From positions 172,001 to 236,000 of the forward strand of contig JABLXY010000004.1 in assembly GCA_013177795.1 (NCBI GenBank): a stretch of 64,000 nt of DNA, written 5' to 3'. The notes beneath the pieces were generated by a model. The model was not told where the DNA came from. It saw nothing but the letters and a program-made list of their open reading frames with translations, and did not search any database. The DNA comes from Syntrophaceae bacterium (GTDB lineage: Bacteria > Desulfobacterota > Syntrophia > Syntrophales > UBA2192). Shown here piece after piece: positions 1 through 8,935 of this stretch; positions within the stretch are counted from its first letter, which is position 1, and each line of letters begins with the position of its first letter. The position numbers and the translations under genes were made by a program.

Positions 1-642
1 ACCGCGGCAGCGCTGGCCATGGCGGGAATCTCCATGTCCACCGCCGGTGAGACGACACCGCTTTCGGGCTTCGAGCACGTCATCAGCCACGGCCTGGATT
101 TCCTGAAACTCACGGCGGGCCGGGAGTTGGTCTTCCACGGGGAGCAGGTCGCCCTGGGTTCCCTGGTGAGCGCCCGGACGATCGACCGGATTCTGGAAAT
201 GGAGAGCCTGCGGGGGGCCCGATGGCGCGGCGGAGACGCCGAAACGGCCCTCAAGGTCCTGGAAGAGAGGCTTCTCGAGGCTCCCCTGCCGGGAGGTGCA
301 GAAGCCTTCCGGGAGAAGATGCAGGCCGCCCTGGCGGAATTCACCGGTGAATATCAAAAAAAATCGGCACGATGGGCCGTTGCGCAAGAGCGGGTCGGAA
401 TCTTCGAGCAGAATTGGGGGGACCTTCGCCGGGAGCTGGCGCGCCTGACCATGCGGGCGGCGGATCTCGAGCCCCTGCTGAGAAAATCCGGACTCCCCTG
501 CCGGCCGGAGGAAACGGAACCGCAGACATCCGAACAGGAGCTCCGCTGGGCGGTTGCGTTTTCCCCCTTTGTGCGGTCCAGGATGAATCTGTCGGACCTG
601 CTCTTTTGGATGGGCCGGGAAGACCTCGTCGTCTTGCCTTGA
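1..642 (+). CDS. Glycerol-1-phosphate dehydrogenase family protein (5' truncated)
   Basis: The frame is open to the left edge, so this is the C-terminal part of a longer protein whose start lies outside the window. The visible stretch MSTAGETTPLSGFEHVISHG has the pattern of the iron/zinc-dependent glycerol-1-phosphate dehydrogenase (EgsA/AraM) branch of the iron-containing alcohol dehydrogenase superfamily, where the two His residues bind the metal. Family members reduce dihydroxyacetone phosphate to sn-glycerol 1-phosphate with NAD(P)H in the cytoplasm. The remainder is mostly helical, as expected for the C-terminal domain. The family call rests on one motif; the physiological substrate in a bacterium is open. 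The stop codon lies in a perfect 8-bp inverted repeat (641-660). Confidence 0.72.
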   Translation, partial: TAAALAMAGISMSTAGETTPLSGFEHVISHGLDFLKLTAGRELVFHGEQVALGSLVSARTIDRILEMESLRGARWRGGDAETALKVLEERLLEAPLPGGAEAFREKMQAALAEFTGEYQKKSARWAVAQERVGIFEQNWGDLRRELARLTMRAADLEPLLRKSGLPCRPEETEPQTSEQELRWAVAFSPFVRSRMNLSDLLFWMGREDLVVLP

Positions 643-668
643 CAAATCCCCTGATTTGTCCTTATAGA
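639..668 (+). promoter_or_regulatory. Candidate sigma-70 promoter of the ABC importer operon
   Basis: TTGACA at 639-644 is followed after 18 bases by TATAGA at 663-668, about 110 bases before the first importer gene. The -35 box overlaps the stop codon of the upstream gene and lies partly in a perfect inverted repeat, GACAAATC/GATTTGTC (641-648 and 653-660), which could act as operator or as a weak terminator. Seen by eye only. Confidence 0.4.
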
Positions 669-778
669 GACAGCGCTGAAAGACCGGGCGGCAAACGCCG
701 GCCGGCGGATCCGCCGTCCGGTGAAGCCCGGACGCATCGAATCATCAATCGACGGATCAAACCCCAGGAGGAGGGACT

Positions 779-1804
779 ATGAAGCGCATGCGATCGAAAT
801 GGGCGGTCCTGGCGGCGGGCCTGATCCTGCTTGCGGTCCTGCCGGCAGGCTCGGCCTTCGCCGCGGAGCCGGTGAAGGGCAAGGTCATGATCTACAGCTC
901 CATCTACCTGCACATCATCGAGCAGCTCAAGCCGGTGCTGAAAAAGGAGTTCCCGGAGCTGGACGTCCAGTGGTTCTACGGGGGCTCGGAGAAGGTGATC
1001 GCCAAGCTCGTGGCGGAGTTCGAGCAGGGCTCCTCCATGGCCGATCTCATCATGATCGCCGACCCGGCCTACTACCTGACCCTCAAGCGGGAGGGAAAGC
1101 TGCTGCAGTACAGGTCCCCGAACGCAAAGTACGTCTATCCCGCATGGCTCGACAAGGACGGCTACTTCTCCGGGGTGCGGATCAACGTGATCGGCATCGC
1201 CTACAACAAGAACATCGTGGCCCCCAAGGACGTCCCCAAGACCTGGTGGGACCTGGCCGACCCCAAGTGGGCGGGCAAGGTCGGCATGCCCAACCCGCTG
1301 CTGTCCGGGACGGCCTTTGCGGGCACGTCGGGCCTGGTGCGCTCGCCCAAGCACGGCTGGCCCTTCTTCGAGGCCCTGCGGAAAAACCGCATCGCCTGCG
1401 AACCCGGAAACGGCGCCGTGGAGACGAAGCTGCTCTCCGGCCAGCTCGCCGTGGGCATGCTTCTGGAGGAGAACGTCCTGAAGGCCATAAGCGAGAAGAA
1501 GCCCCTGGGCTTCGTGTACCCCTCCGACGGGCCCGTCGTGAACCCCTCGGGCATCGCGATCATGAAGACCACCAAGAACCCCGCGGCGGCCAAGGCCGTC
1601 TACGACTTCTTCCTCTCCAAGGCAGGCCAGCAGGCGATCCTGGACGGCTGGATGCACTCGGTGCGGCCCGACATGCCCCCGCCCCGGAACGCCGCCATGA
1701 AGATCACGGAGATCAACAAGTTCGCCCTCCCCATGGACTGGGAAGCCATCAGCCGGGAGCCTGAGAAGGTCAAGGAGAGGTTCGACAGGACGGTTCTCCG
1801 GTAG
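779..1804 (+). CDS. ABC transporter periplasmic substrate-binding protein (Fbp/Afu-like)
   Basis: A 341-residue extracellular solute-binding protein (family 1, AfuA/FbpA-like). Residues 1-28 are a typical signal peptide with basic start, hydrophobic core and AFA-A cleavage site, so the protein acts in the periplasm. The mature part begins with a strand ending YSS and continues with features common to type 2 binding proteins of ferric iron, phosphonate and polyamine importers (DLIMIADPAYYLTLKREGKL, VGMPNPLLSGTA). A good Shine-Dalgarno sequence, AGGAGG, lies just upstream. It is the first gene of a three-gene importer with permease and ATPase downstream. Ferric iron is the usual ligand of close relatives, but the ligand cannot be read from the sequence. 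Confidence 0.85.
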   Translation: MKRMRSKWAVLAAGLILLAVLPAGSAFAAEPVKGKVMIYSSIYLHIIEQLKPVLKKEFPELDVQWFYGGSEKVIAKLVAEFEQGSSMADLIMIADPAYYLTLKREGKLLQYRSPNAKYVYPAWLDKDGYFSGVRINVIGIAYNKNIVAPKDVPKTWWDLADPKWAGKVGMPNPLLSGTAFAGTSGLVRSPKHGWPFFEALRKNRIACEPGNGAVETKLLSGQLAVGMLLEENVLKAISEKKPLGFVYPSDGPVVNPSGIAIMKTTKNPAAAKAVYDFFLSKAGQQAILDGWMHSVRPDMPPPRNAAMKITEINKFALPMDWEAISREPEKVKERFDRTVLR

Positions 1805-1818
1805 TTTCCGGTTCTCGC

Positions 1819-1850
1819 CCCGCCGGCCCGGCCCCGCCGCGGCCGGCGGG
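1819..1850 (+). promoter_or_regulatory. GC-rich intercistronic hairpin
   Basis: CCCGCCGGCC (1819-1828) pairs perfectly with GGCCGGCGGG (1841-1850) around a 12-base loop, between the binding-protein gene and the permease gene. There is no T-run. In importer operons such structures often protect the upstream message so that the binding protein is made in excess; that role here is inferred. Confidence 0.5.
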
Positions 1851-1878
1851 CATTTCCCCTTGCGGAGCGGCCCCGCTC

Positions 1879-3564
1879 ATGTCCACCCTCGGCAGGATCT
1901 TCAGCGTACGCAACCTCGTCATCGGCTCAGCCCTCCTTTTCCTCGTCGCTTTCGTCCTGTTCCCGCTCGCCCTGCTCGTCCTGAGAAGCTTCCTCGGGGC
2001 CGACGGCGAAATCAGCCTCGAGAACTACCTCGCCGTCTACGGCATGGAGCGAAACTGGGACGCGGTGGTGATGACCCTCTGGGTCTGCGGTCTCACCATG
2101 CTCTTTTCCATGATCTTCGCCACGGGGCTCGCCTGGCTCGTCGTGCGCAGCAACCTGCCCTACCGGCGCCTGTTCCGCTCACTGTTCTTCATCCCGTACG
2201 TGATTCCGCCCTACGTGGGCGCCATCGCCTGGATCCTTTTGCTCACCCCGGGTGTGGGGTACGTCAACAAGATGCTCGTCGAGGTCTTCGGGGCGCAGAT
2301 TCCCGGACCGTTCGACATCTACACCGTCCCGGGCCTCGTATGGGTCATGACCCTGTTCTACTACCCGCTGGCCTTCCTGAACGTGGCCAGCGCCCTGGAG
2401 CAGATGGACAACACCCTGGAGGAGGCCGCCCGCATCAGCGGGGCCTCCCCCCTTCGGGTCTTCTGGGACATCACGCTGCCGCTCGTGTCCCCCAGTTTCT
2501 TCGCCGGGGGCCTCCTGGTCTTTGCCGCCTCGGCCTCGGCCTTCGGCGTGCCCGCGATGATCGGCATGCCCAGCCGCATCTACGTGCTCTCGACGCAGGT
2601 CATCCAGTACGTCTACATGGGGACATCCTCGGGCATGAGAGAGGCGACGGCGCTTTCCGTCGTCCTCATGGTCATCGCCGTGCTCACCATGGCCCTGGGC
2701 AACCGGCTGCTGAGCCGCAAGCGCTACACCCTCGTGGGGGGGAAGAGTTCGCGGGTGCTGCCCGTCTCCCTGGGCCGCTTCCGGATCCCGGCCCTCGTCT
2801 TTTCGGGTCTGCTCGGGTTTCTCCTGGTCATTTTGCCCATCGGGGCCATCGTGGTGACCTCCTTCGTCCGGATCTTCGGGGAACCGATCTCCCTGGAGAA
2901 CCTCAGCCTGGAGCACTACGGCTACATCCTGACCTTCAAGACGGCGCTCGAGGCCTTCTACAACAGCTTCTTCCTCGGCGTCGTGGCGGCGACCCTGGCC
3001 CTCGTGGTGGCAAGCCTCATCGCCTACTACCGGGTCAAGGCGAAAAGCCCTCTGGCCCGTGCGGCGGACCTCATCGCCACGGTCCCCTACGCGACGCCGG
3101 GCACGGTCATCGCGCTGGCGCTCATCATCGCCTTTTCGGGGAAATACGGCCTGAACCTGTACAACACCTTCTCGATCCTGATCGTGGCCTACATCGTGAA
3201 GTACCTCGCCTTCTCCGTGCGAACGGTCTGCGCCTCCCTGGAGCAGATCGACCTGTCGCTCGAGGAGGCCGCGCAGATCTCCGGGGCAAGCTGGCTGCAG
3301 AGCTTCCGGGACATCATCCTGCCGCTGGTGCGCCCGGGCCTCATCGCCGCATGGTTTCTCGTGTTCATGACGACGTTCTACGAGTTGACGATGACCATCC
3401 TGCTCTACGGCCCGAACACGCACAACCTGGGCGTCATTCTCTACGAGATGCAGACGTACTCGAACCCGCAGGCCGCTTCCGTGCTCGCCGTGCTGATTCT
3501 GGTCGTGGTGCTCGTGGGGAACGTGCTGGTTTCCAGGATCACGAAGGGGAAGATCACCATCTGA
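1879..3564 (+). CDS. ABC transporter permease, fused two-domain FbpB type
   Basis: A 561-residue inner-membrane permease with two homologous halves, each with about six hydrophobic segments and its own EAA loop that docks on the ATPase: EEAARISGASPLRVFWDI in the first half and EEAAQISGASWLQSFRDI in the second. This duplicated architecture and length fit the FbpB/AfuB family. The ATG at 1879 begins a hydrophobic N-terminal segment (VIGSALLFLVAFVLFPLALL). It follows the binding-protein gene by 74 bases holding a strong hairpin, and precedes the ATPase gene by 64 bases, so one transcript is likely. One copy of this protein probably forms the whole membrane channel. Confidence 0.88.
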   Translation: MSTLGRIFSVRNLVIGSALLFLVAFVLFPLALLVLRSFLGADGEISLENYLAVYGMERNWDAVVMTLWVCGLTMLFSMIFATGLAWLVVRSNLPYRRLFRSLFFIPYVIPPYVGAIAWILLLTPGVGYVNKMLVEVFGAQIPGPFDIYTVPGLVWVMTLFYYPLAFLNVASALEQMDNTLEEAARISGASPLRVFWDITLPLVSPSFFAGGLLVFAASASAFGVPAMIGMPSRIYVLSTQVIQYVYMGTSSGMREATALSVVLMVIAVLTMALGNRLLSRKRYTLVGGKSSRVLPVSLGRFRIPALVFSGLLGFLLVILPIGAIVVTSFVRIFGEPISLENLSLEHYGYILTFKTALEAFYNSFFLGVVAATLALVVASLIAYYRVKAKSPLARAADLIATVPYATPGTVIALALIIAFSGKYGLNLYNTFSILIVAYIVKYLAFSVRTVCASLEQIDLSLEEAAQISGASWLQSFRDIILPLVRPGLIAAWFLVFMTTFYELTMTILLYGPNTHNLGVILYEMQTYSNPQAASVLAVLILVVVLVGNVLVSRITKGKITI

Positions 3565-3628
3565 CCGTGCGGGGCGGCGGGGGCCGAAGGCATGGGGCAG
3601 GCAGCAGGGGAAAGGAACGAGACGATCC

Positions 3629-4708
3629 ATGGCGGATGTCAGGCTTGAAAACGTATCAAAGAAGTTCGGAAACGTGGAGGCCGTGGCGGCCTTCAGCGAG
3701 ACGATCCGGGAGGGTGAATTCGTTTCCCTGCTCGGACCCTCGGGCTGCGGGAAGACGACCACCCTTCGGATCATCGCCGGTTTCGAGCGGGCAACGACCG
3801 GCCGCGTGTTCATCGGGAACGAACTCGTGAGCTGCTCCGAGACGAATCTCTACAAGCCCCCGGAGGCACGCAACATCGGGATGGTCTTCCAGTCCTACGC
3901 CGTGTGGCCCCACATGAACGTCTTCGCCAACGTGGGCTACCCGCTCAAGGTCCGCGGGATGGACAAGAAGCAGATCCGCGAAAAGGTGGACCGCGTGCTC
4001 GAACTCGTGCACCTGGAGGGGCTCGACAAGCGCCTGCCCAGCCAGCTCTCCGGGGGGCAGCAGCAGCGCGTGGCCCTTGCGCGGGCCCTCGTGGCCGAGC
4101 CCGCGCTTCTCCTGCTCGACGAGCCCCTCTCGAACCTCGACGCCAAGCTGCGCGAGAGCATGCGCTTCGAGATCAAGGACGTGCAGCGGCGCCTCGGGAT
4201 CACGGTCATCTACGTGACCCACGACCAGGCCGAGGCCATGGTCATGTCGGACCGGATTATCGTCATGGACAAGGGGTATGTCCAGCAGACGGGCAGCCCG
4301 CGGGAGATCTACGAAACCCCGGCCAACCGGTTCGTGGCCGACTTCATCGGTCTCATCAACTTCCTGGAGGGGACCCTCGTGGCCCTGGAAGGCGCAGACG
4401 GGGTCGTGGCCCTCAGCGACATCCCGGGGCCGGTGCACCTGAAGGGCCGACTGCATGCGGCCATGAAAACGGGGGACCGGGTCGTCCTGGCGGCCCGCCC
4501 GGAGACGATCGCGGTTTTGAGCGAACCCGCGCCCGAGGCCGTCCCCGGGCGTCTCATCCGGAAGATCTACCTCGGAAACGAGATGGATTACCGTGTGGCC
4601 CTGGGCCCCCTGGAGGTGAGGGCCACCGGGCCCGCCGCCACCGACGGGCTGGCCGAGGGAAGCCCCGTGTGGCTCTCCTTCAGCCGTGTCGTCGTGATGC
4701 CCTTCTGA
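3629..4708 (+). CDS. ABC transporter ATP-binding protein (FbpC/PotA-like)
   Basis: A 359-residue cytoplasmic ATPase that powers the importer. Walker A is GPSGCGKTT (residues 36-44), the signature is LSGGQQQR, Walker B is [12 protein letters not shown], and the switch His lies in YVTHDQ. After the nucleotide-binding domain (about 1-240) comes a TOBE-like regulatory domain (about 280-359, [16 protein letters not shown]) as in the FbpC/PotA/MalK group. The gene ends the operon; a perfect 11-bp hairpin terminator begins 6 bases after the stop codon. Confidence 0.9.
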   Translation: MADVRLENVSKKFGNVEAVAAFSETIREGEFVSLLGPSGCGKTTTLRIIAGFERATTGRVFIGNELVSCSETNLYKPPEARNIGMVFQSYAVWPHMNVFANVGYPLKVRGMDKKQIREKVDRVLELVHLEGLDKRLPSQLSGGQQQRVALARALVAEPALLLLDEPLSNLDAKLRESMRFEIKDVQRRLGITVIYVTHDQAEAMVMSDRIIVMDKGYVQQTGSPREIYETPANRFVADFIGLINFLEGTLVALEGADGVVALSDIPGPVHLKGRLHAAMKTGDRVVLAARPETIAVLSEPAPEAVPGRLIRKIYLGNEMDYRVALGPLEVRATGPAATDGLAEGSPVWLSFSRVVVMPF

Positions 4709-4713
4709 GCAAG

Positions 4714-4746
4714 AAAACCCCCGGCCCTGTGCGTCCGGGGGTTTTT
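4714..4746. terminator. Bidirectional rho-independent terminator
   Basis: AAAACCCCCGG (4714-4724) pairs with CCGGGGGTTTT (4735-4745) around a 10-base loop, with a T-run on either strand. It sits between two converging operons (importer on plus, larA-glcD-glcF on minus) and probably serves both. Confidence 0.85.
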
Positions 4747-4772
4747 GCTTTCAGGAAGCCCCTGCCACGCGG

Positions 4773-5999
4773 TCAGATCACCTGGCTGATGTGCATGGCC
4801 TTGAACTTGCCGCCGCTTGCCTTCGCAGCCTTGGAGAGCTGGATGAGGCACCCCGGGCAGCCGGTCACCACGACGGCGGCGCCGGTCCTCTCGATGTTGG
4901 CCCTCTTCTTGTCGAGGATCTTCGAGGCGATGTCGGGGTAGTCCAGGTGAAAGGAGCCCGCCCCGCCGCAGCAGACGTCGGCATCCTTCATCTCGACGAA
5001 GTTGCCCGCCGCCTTGAGCAGCTCGCGCGGCTGTTTCCGGATTCCCTGACCCCGGGACAGGTGGCACGGGTCGTGGTAGGTGAAGGTCGCCTCCACCCTC
5101 TGCCGGGGCGTGTAGCCCGCCTTGGCGAGATACTCGGTCAAATCCATCACCTTGCGGCTGAAGGCGGCTGCGCGGTCCTTCCACCGGGCATCGTCGGCGA
5201 AGTACGACGCGATGTGCTTCAGGGTGCCGCCGCAACTCGCGCAGTCGCAGACGACGGCGTCGGCGTCCTCGTAGATCTCGATGTTCTTCCGTGCCAGTTC
5301 CAGGAACTCGTCCCGAAGCCCGTGGGCCAGGTGCGGAAGGCCGCAGCAGACGTTGTCCTTCACGAGGGGCTTCGTCCCGGCCTTCAGGAGATTGAGCGTC
5401 TCGGCGGCGGCCTCGGGGAACATCATCCGCATGCCGCATCCCTCGAAGTAGGCCACGCGGGTGGCCGCCGTGACGGCCACCTGGGACGGGGGCGTCTTGC
5501 CGGCCAGGGCGGCGGGCCCGGCAAAGGCCGCAAGGAAATGGGCCCGCGTGTACTCCTCGGGCACCATGCCGTGGGGGAAAACGCTGTTGAGGCCCAGCCT
5601 GCGCAGAAGCGCCAGGGAGCCCGCCGCAAGCGTCACCATGCCCCGGCTCTTGAGGATCTTGCCGATGGCCTTGTACCGCGTGTTGGGCGCCGCCGTTTTG
5701 TTCACGAGGTACTGGCGGATGTGGATCATCGCGTCGTCGGTTGCGATCTTGCTCGGGCACAGATCGACGCAGGCGCGGCAAAGCAGGCAGAAGTTGACCT
5801 TGGCCAGCGCCTCCGGGGTGGGCTCGATGCCGCCCTCGGTCAGGGCCCTGGCGATGACGTTCTTGCCCCTGGCGCTGAAGGCCTCCACGCTGTTGACCTC
5901 GAACAGAGGGCAGGCGGGCAGGCATGTCCCGCAGCGGTCGCACTGGCTGACGATTTTTCTTGCGGCCTCCAGAAGTTTCTTGTCCGTATCATTGCGCAT
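4773..5999 (-). CDS. GlcF-like iron-sulfur subunit of a 2-hydroxyacid oxidoreductase
   Basis: A 408-residue (Fe-S)-binding protein. The N-terminus has two ferredoxin-type [4Fe-4S] motifs: C20/C23/C26/C30 (CDRCGTCLPAC) and C71/C74/C77/C81 (CLLCRACVDLC). Two CCG domains follow, with CCGLPH and CCGGAG, typical of GlcF, LutA and HdrB and of non-cubane clusters or quinone/electron-carrier contact. It lies 24 bases downstream of a GlcD-like flavoprotein gene, so the two likely form a membrane-associated complex passing electrons from a 2-hydroxyacid such as D-lactate or glycolate. The lactate racemase homologue two genes upstream favours lactate. The terminal electron acceptor is not visible. Confidence 0.88.
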   Translation of the reverse strand: MRNDTDKKLLEAARKIVSQCDRCGTCLPACPLFEVNSVEAFSARGKNVIARALTEGGIEPTPEALAKVNFCLLCRACVDLCPSKIATDDAMIHIRQYLVNKTAAPNTRYKAIGKILKSRGMVTLAAGSLALLRRLGLNSVFPHGMVPEEYTRAHFLAAFAGPAALAGKTPPSQVAVTAATRVAYFEGCGMRMMFPEAAAETLNLLKAGTKPLVKDNVCCGLPHLAHGLRDEFLELARKNIEIYEDADAVVCDCASCGGTLKHIASYFADDARWKDRAAAFSRKVMDLTEYLAKAGYTPRQRVEATFTYHDPCHLSRGQGIRKQPRELLKAAGNFVEMKDADVCCGGAGSFHLDYPDIASKILDKKRANIERTGAAVVVTGCPGCLIQLSKAAKASGGKFKAMHISQVI

Positions 6000-6023
6000 G
6001 AGATTCTCGTCTCTCTTCGTCTG

Positions 6024-7412
6024 TTACCAGATCTTGCCGGGGTTCAGGATGCCCTTCGGGTCGAGGGCCTGCTTGATGGCAGCCAGGGTCTTCACCCCCG
6101 CCTCGCCGAGGGCCTTGGCGATGTAGGGCTTCTTGGTGATCCCGATGCCGTGCTCGCCCGACAGGGTTCCCCCGACGGCCAGCGTCGCGTCGAAGAGCTC
6201 TTCGACGGCGCGGTGGACCCGCTCCTCCTCGCCGGGCTTGCTCAGGTCGCACAGGATCGAGGGGTGGATGTTCCCGTCGCCGGCATGTCCGTAGACGGCG
6301 ATGGTGAGCTTGTGCTTCCCGGCGATGGCGCCGATGCGGCGCACCACCTCGGGGAAGGCGTCGCGTGGGACGGAGATGTCCTCTCCCAGCCGGTTCGGCA
6401 CGAGGCTGGCGATGGCGGAGCTCAGACCCCGGCGGATGGCCCAGAGCTCGTCGGATTCCTGCTGCGTCTGGGCGACGCGGAACTGGTAGACCCCGCACTG
6501 TTTCGCCACGGCTTCCATCTTCTTCGCCTGAGTGTCGAGGGCCGCATCATCCTCGCCGTCGATCTCCACGATGATGCAGCAGCCGACGGCGGGGTCGAGT
6601 TCCGTCTTGCGGTGCTTGGCAACGGCCTCGAGGCAGAAGCGGTCCATGATCTCGGCGGCCGCCGGCAGCAGGCCCGACTGCAGCATCTGGTGGATCGTGT
6701 TGCAGCCGTCGTCGAGGGTGCGGAACATGAGCTGCAGCGTGCCGCGTTTCTTCGGCATCGGGATGAGCCGCAGCAGCGCCTTGGTGATGATCCCCAGGGT
6801 CCCCTCGGAACCGGTGAAGAGGCTCGTGAGGTTGTAGCCCGTCACGTTCTTGATGGCCTTGCCGCCCGTCAGCAGCACCGTGCCGTCGGCAAGCACGACC
6901 TCGAGGCCCATGACATAGTTGGAGGTCACCCCGTACTTGACGGCCCTCATGCCGCCCGCGTTCTCGGCGACGTTCCCGCCGATGGTGGAAAACTTCCAGC
7001 TTGCCGGGTCGGGCGGGTAGAAGAGCCCCTTGGCGGCACAGGCATTGTAGAGGTCGATCGTGCGCACTCCCGCCTCGGCCCAGACCATCATGTTGTTGAC
7101 GTCGATTTCGAGGATCTTCGTCATGCGCTCCAGCGACATGGAGATCCCGCCCTTGAGGGGGATGCTCCCGCCGGTGCGCCCGGACGCCGCACCCCGCGGC
7201 GTGACGGGGATGCCGTGCTCACAGGCGATGGCCATGATCTTCGAGACCTCCTCCGTCGTGGCGGGCCGCACGACGAGTTCCGGCTTGTTGGCCGGGAAGA
7301 GCGGCACAAAGGATGCGTCATAGGAGTAGCCGAAACGGTCCAGGTCGGAATCAAGGGCGTTTTCCGCCCCCACGATGCCTCGGATTTTATTCTTGATGTC
7401 GTCTGCGATCAT
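6024..7412 (-). CDS. GlcD-like FAD-dependent 2-hydroxyacid (D-lactate/glycolate) dehydrogenase
   Basis: A 462-residue flavoprotein of the vanillyl-alcohol-oxidase superfamily. The FAD-binding half (about 40-215) carries VTPRGAASGRTGGSIPL, WKFSTIGGNVAENAGGMRAV and YGVTSNYVMGLEVVLADG, the usual PP-loop and FAD contacts. The C-terminal half holds VYGHAGDGNIHPSI and LSGEHGIGITK, the metal- and substrate-binding motifs of GlcD, LldD-type and D-lactate dehydrogenases. The AGGAGG site before the ATG at 7412 supports the start. It sits between larA and glcF in one orientation. Oxidation of D-lactate, produced or used through the neighbouring racemase, is the simplest reading; glycolate remains possible. 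Confidence 0.9.
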   Translation of the reverse strand: MIADDIKNKIRGIVGAENALDSDLDRFGYSYDASFVPLFPANKPELVVRPATTEEVSKIMAIACEHGIPVTPRGAASGRTGGSIPLKGGISMSLERMTKILEIDVNNMMVWAEAGVRTIDLYNACAAKGLFYPPDPASWKFSTIGGNVAENAGGMRAVKYGVTSNYVMGLEVVLADGTVLLTGGKAIKNVTGYNLTSLFTGSEGTLGIITKALLRLIPMPKKRGTLQLMFRTLDDGCNTIHQMLQSGLLPAAAEIMDRFCLEAVAKHRKTELDPAVGCCIIVEIDGEDDAALDTQAKKMEAVAKQCGVYQFRVAQTQQESDELWAIRRGLSSAIASLVPNRLGEDISVPRDAFPEVVRRIGAIAGKHKLTIAVYGHAGDGNIHPSILCDLSKPGEEERVHRAVEELFDATLAVGGTLSGEHGIGITKKPYIAKALGEAGVKTLAAIKQALDPKGILNPGKIW

Positions 7413-7543
7413 CGATTTGGCCTCCTGTCATGTTCAAGCCTTGCATGATGCCCGATTCGGGTGCAGTTGCGGGCGGAGCCCCCTGTTGCAAGCCCGCTCA
7501 CTATAAGGGAACCCTCGGTCCCTGTCAACGGAACACAAGCCGT

Positions 7544-8791
7544 CTAGGCCGCCGAGAGCCGCGGGATGGTCATCCCGCCGTCCATGATGAACGTGACCTT
7601 CGCGCCTGGGCCTTTTTCCTCGAGCGCCGCCCGCAGCGCCTCCGAGACGCGGCCGAAGGGGCGCATGTGGGCCTTGCTGATCAGGCTTGCATCCAGGGGG
7701 GTGACGGCCCACATCTTGGCCTTGACACCGATCTCGGCCATCTTGCCCGCCTTGTGGTAGCCGAGCTTGTATTCCCGGTCGAGCTTTTCGATGACGGCCT
7801 TGCAGGTGGGCTCGGAGCTCAGCAGGTCCAGGAAGGCCTGTGAGCCGACCCCGCTGCGGCAAGCGGACACGAGGATGATGATCCCGCCGTCCTTGAGGGC
7901 CGTCTTGCCGTTGTCCAGGGCCTTCTGGGACTGGTAGAGATCGATGTCGTTGGGCTCCAGGGCGACGGTCACCACGATGTCGGCCTGCCTCTTGATGGGG
8001 ACGACGAAGACCTCGTCGGCGCGGGGCAGCAGCGAGTAAAAAGACTCCTTCAGGTCCCCGGCTGCCGCGGCATAGACGCGATGCTCGCCGTCGAGAACGG
8101 TCATGATTGCAAAAATGTTCAGCTTTTCGAGAAGCTGCTCGGCGTCGTCGAGCTCCTCCGCAACGGGGTTCCCCTTCAGGACCATCGCCTGGGCGGCGGG
8201 AGAAATGGCCAGCCTGTGGTTCGCCGTGATGCAGTCATAGCTCGCCACTCCCGGCATGAAGCATTTCCGCCCCCCGGTGTACCCGGCAAAGTAGTGCGGC
8301 TCGATGCTGCCGATGGGGATAATGGCATCGGCCTCGCGGACAAGGGCGTTCAGCATCAGGTCGTTGCCGTGTCTCGTCCTGCCGAGAGAGTAGCAGGCGC
8401 TCTTCTTGGCATCGTGAACATGGACACGGTTCTTTATCTCCCCATAGAGCTTCCCGAAGATGAAGTCGTACTCCTCCTCCGTCGGCGCACGGTGGCTGCC
8501 CGTGGCAATGAGGAACTTGAAATTCTTGCCCCTGAGCAGGGGGTAGAGGATCTCCATGATGGCGCCCGTCGGGGTGGGGCGGGTCGCATCGTTGACGAGC
8601 AGGAGGATGTTCTCACGGGACTTCAGGAAATCCTCGATCCCCGGGGACTTGAGGGGGTTGAAAATGGCGTCCCTGAGAGTCTTGGCCTCGTCACCGGTTT
8701 GTACGGCATTGGGCACGATGACCTGCTCGATGTTGCCGTCCGCCAATTCGATCGTTTCAGCAGTATCCCCGTAAGGAATCTCTATCTTCAT
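7544..8791 (-). CDS. larA: Nickel-dependent lactate racemase (LarA) family protein
   Basis: A 415-residue LarA-family (DUF2088) protein. Seen motifs are the Walker-like LLLVNDATRPTPT, the His-containing ATGSHRAPTEEEYDFIFG, RVHVHDAK, and SIEPHYFAGYTGGRKCFMPG. Characterised LarA interconverts D- and L-lactate using a nickel-pincer nucleotide covalently bound to a Lys; relatives act on other 2-hydroxyacids. The cofactor genes larB, larC and larE are not in the window. A GGGAGG site precedes the ATG at 8791. The gene leads the larA-glcD-glcF operon, linking racemisation to oxidation, and a perfect palindrome (8845-8859) upstream is a candidate operator. Confidence 0.82.
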   Translation of the reverse strand: MKIEIPYGDTAETIELADGNIEQVIVPNAVQTGDEAKTLRDAIFNPLKSPGIEDFLKSRENILLLVNDATRPTPTGAIMEILYPLLRGKNFKFLIATGSHRAPTEEEYDFIFGKLYGEIKNRVHVHDAKKSACYSLGRTRHGNDLMLNALVREADAIIPIGSIEPHYFAGYTGGRKCFMPGVASYDCITANHRLAISPAAQAMVLKGNPVAEELDDAEQLLEKLNIFAIMTVLDGEHRVYAAAAGDLKESFYSLLPRADEVFVVPIKRQADIVVTVALEPNDIDLYQSQKALDNGKTALKDGGIIILVSACRSGVGSQAFLDLLSSEPTCKAVIEKLDREYKLGYHKAGKMAEIGVKAKMWAVTPLDASLISKAHMRPFGRVSEALRAALEEKGPGAKVTFIMDGGMTIPRLSAA

Positions 8792-8844
8792 GGCCCCCTC
8801 CCGTCATTTTTATCAGCTGCCGCCATCGGGGTCATCTTCCCATT

Positions 8845-8859
8845 CCAACAGCCTGTTGG
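8845..8859. promoter_or_regulatory. Perfect 15-bp palindrome, candidate operator for larA
   Basis: CCAACAG-C-CTGTTGG lies 54-68 bases upstream of the larA start, in the intergenic space shared with the divergent mgtC-like gene. A 7-1-7 dyad of this size suits a dimeric repressor such as a GntR/FadR-type lactate regulator, but no such regulator gene is in the window. Confidence 0.45.
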
Positions 8860-8935
8860 CACAATTAATGGCACTTGCAGGAAAAGATCAAGAAAATAAT
8901 GCAAAAGGAATTTTTCTTGCAGCACAATCGTGTTA

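Noticed and set aside
4791-7448. 885-codon plus-strand frame opposite glcF/glcD
   Set aside because: Composition of a codon-position shadow (Gly/Leu/Asp/His-rich); the minus strand carries full GlcD and GlcF motifs.
8855-8878. TGGCAC sequences resembling -24 boxes before mgtC
   Set aside because: Neither copy has a GC-containing -12 element at the required spacing.
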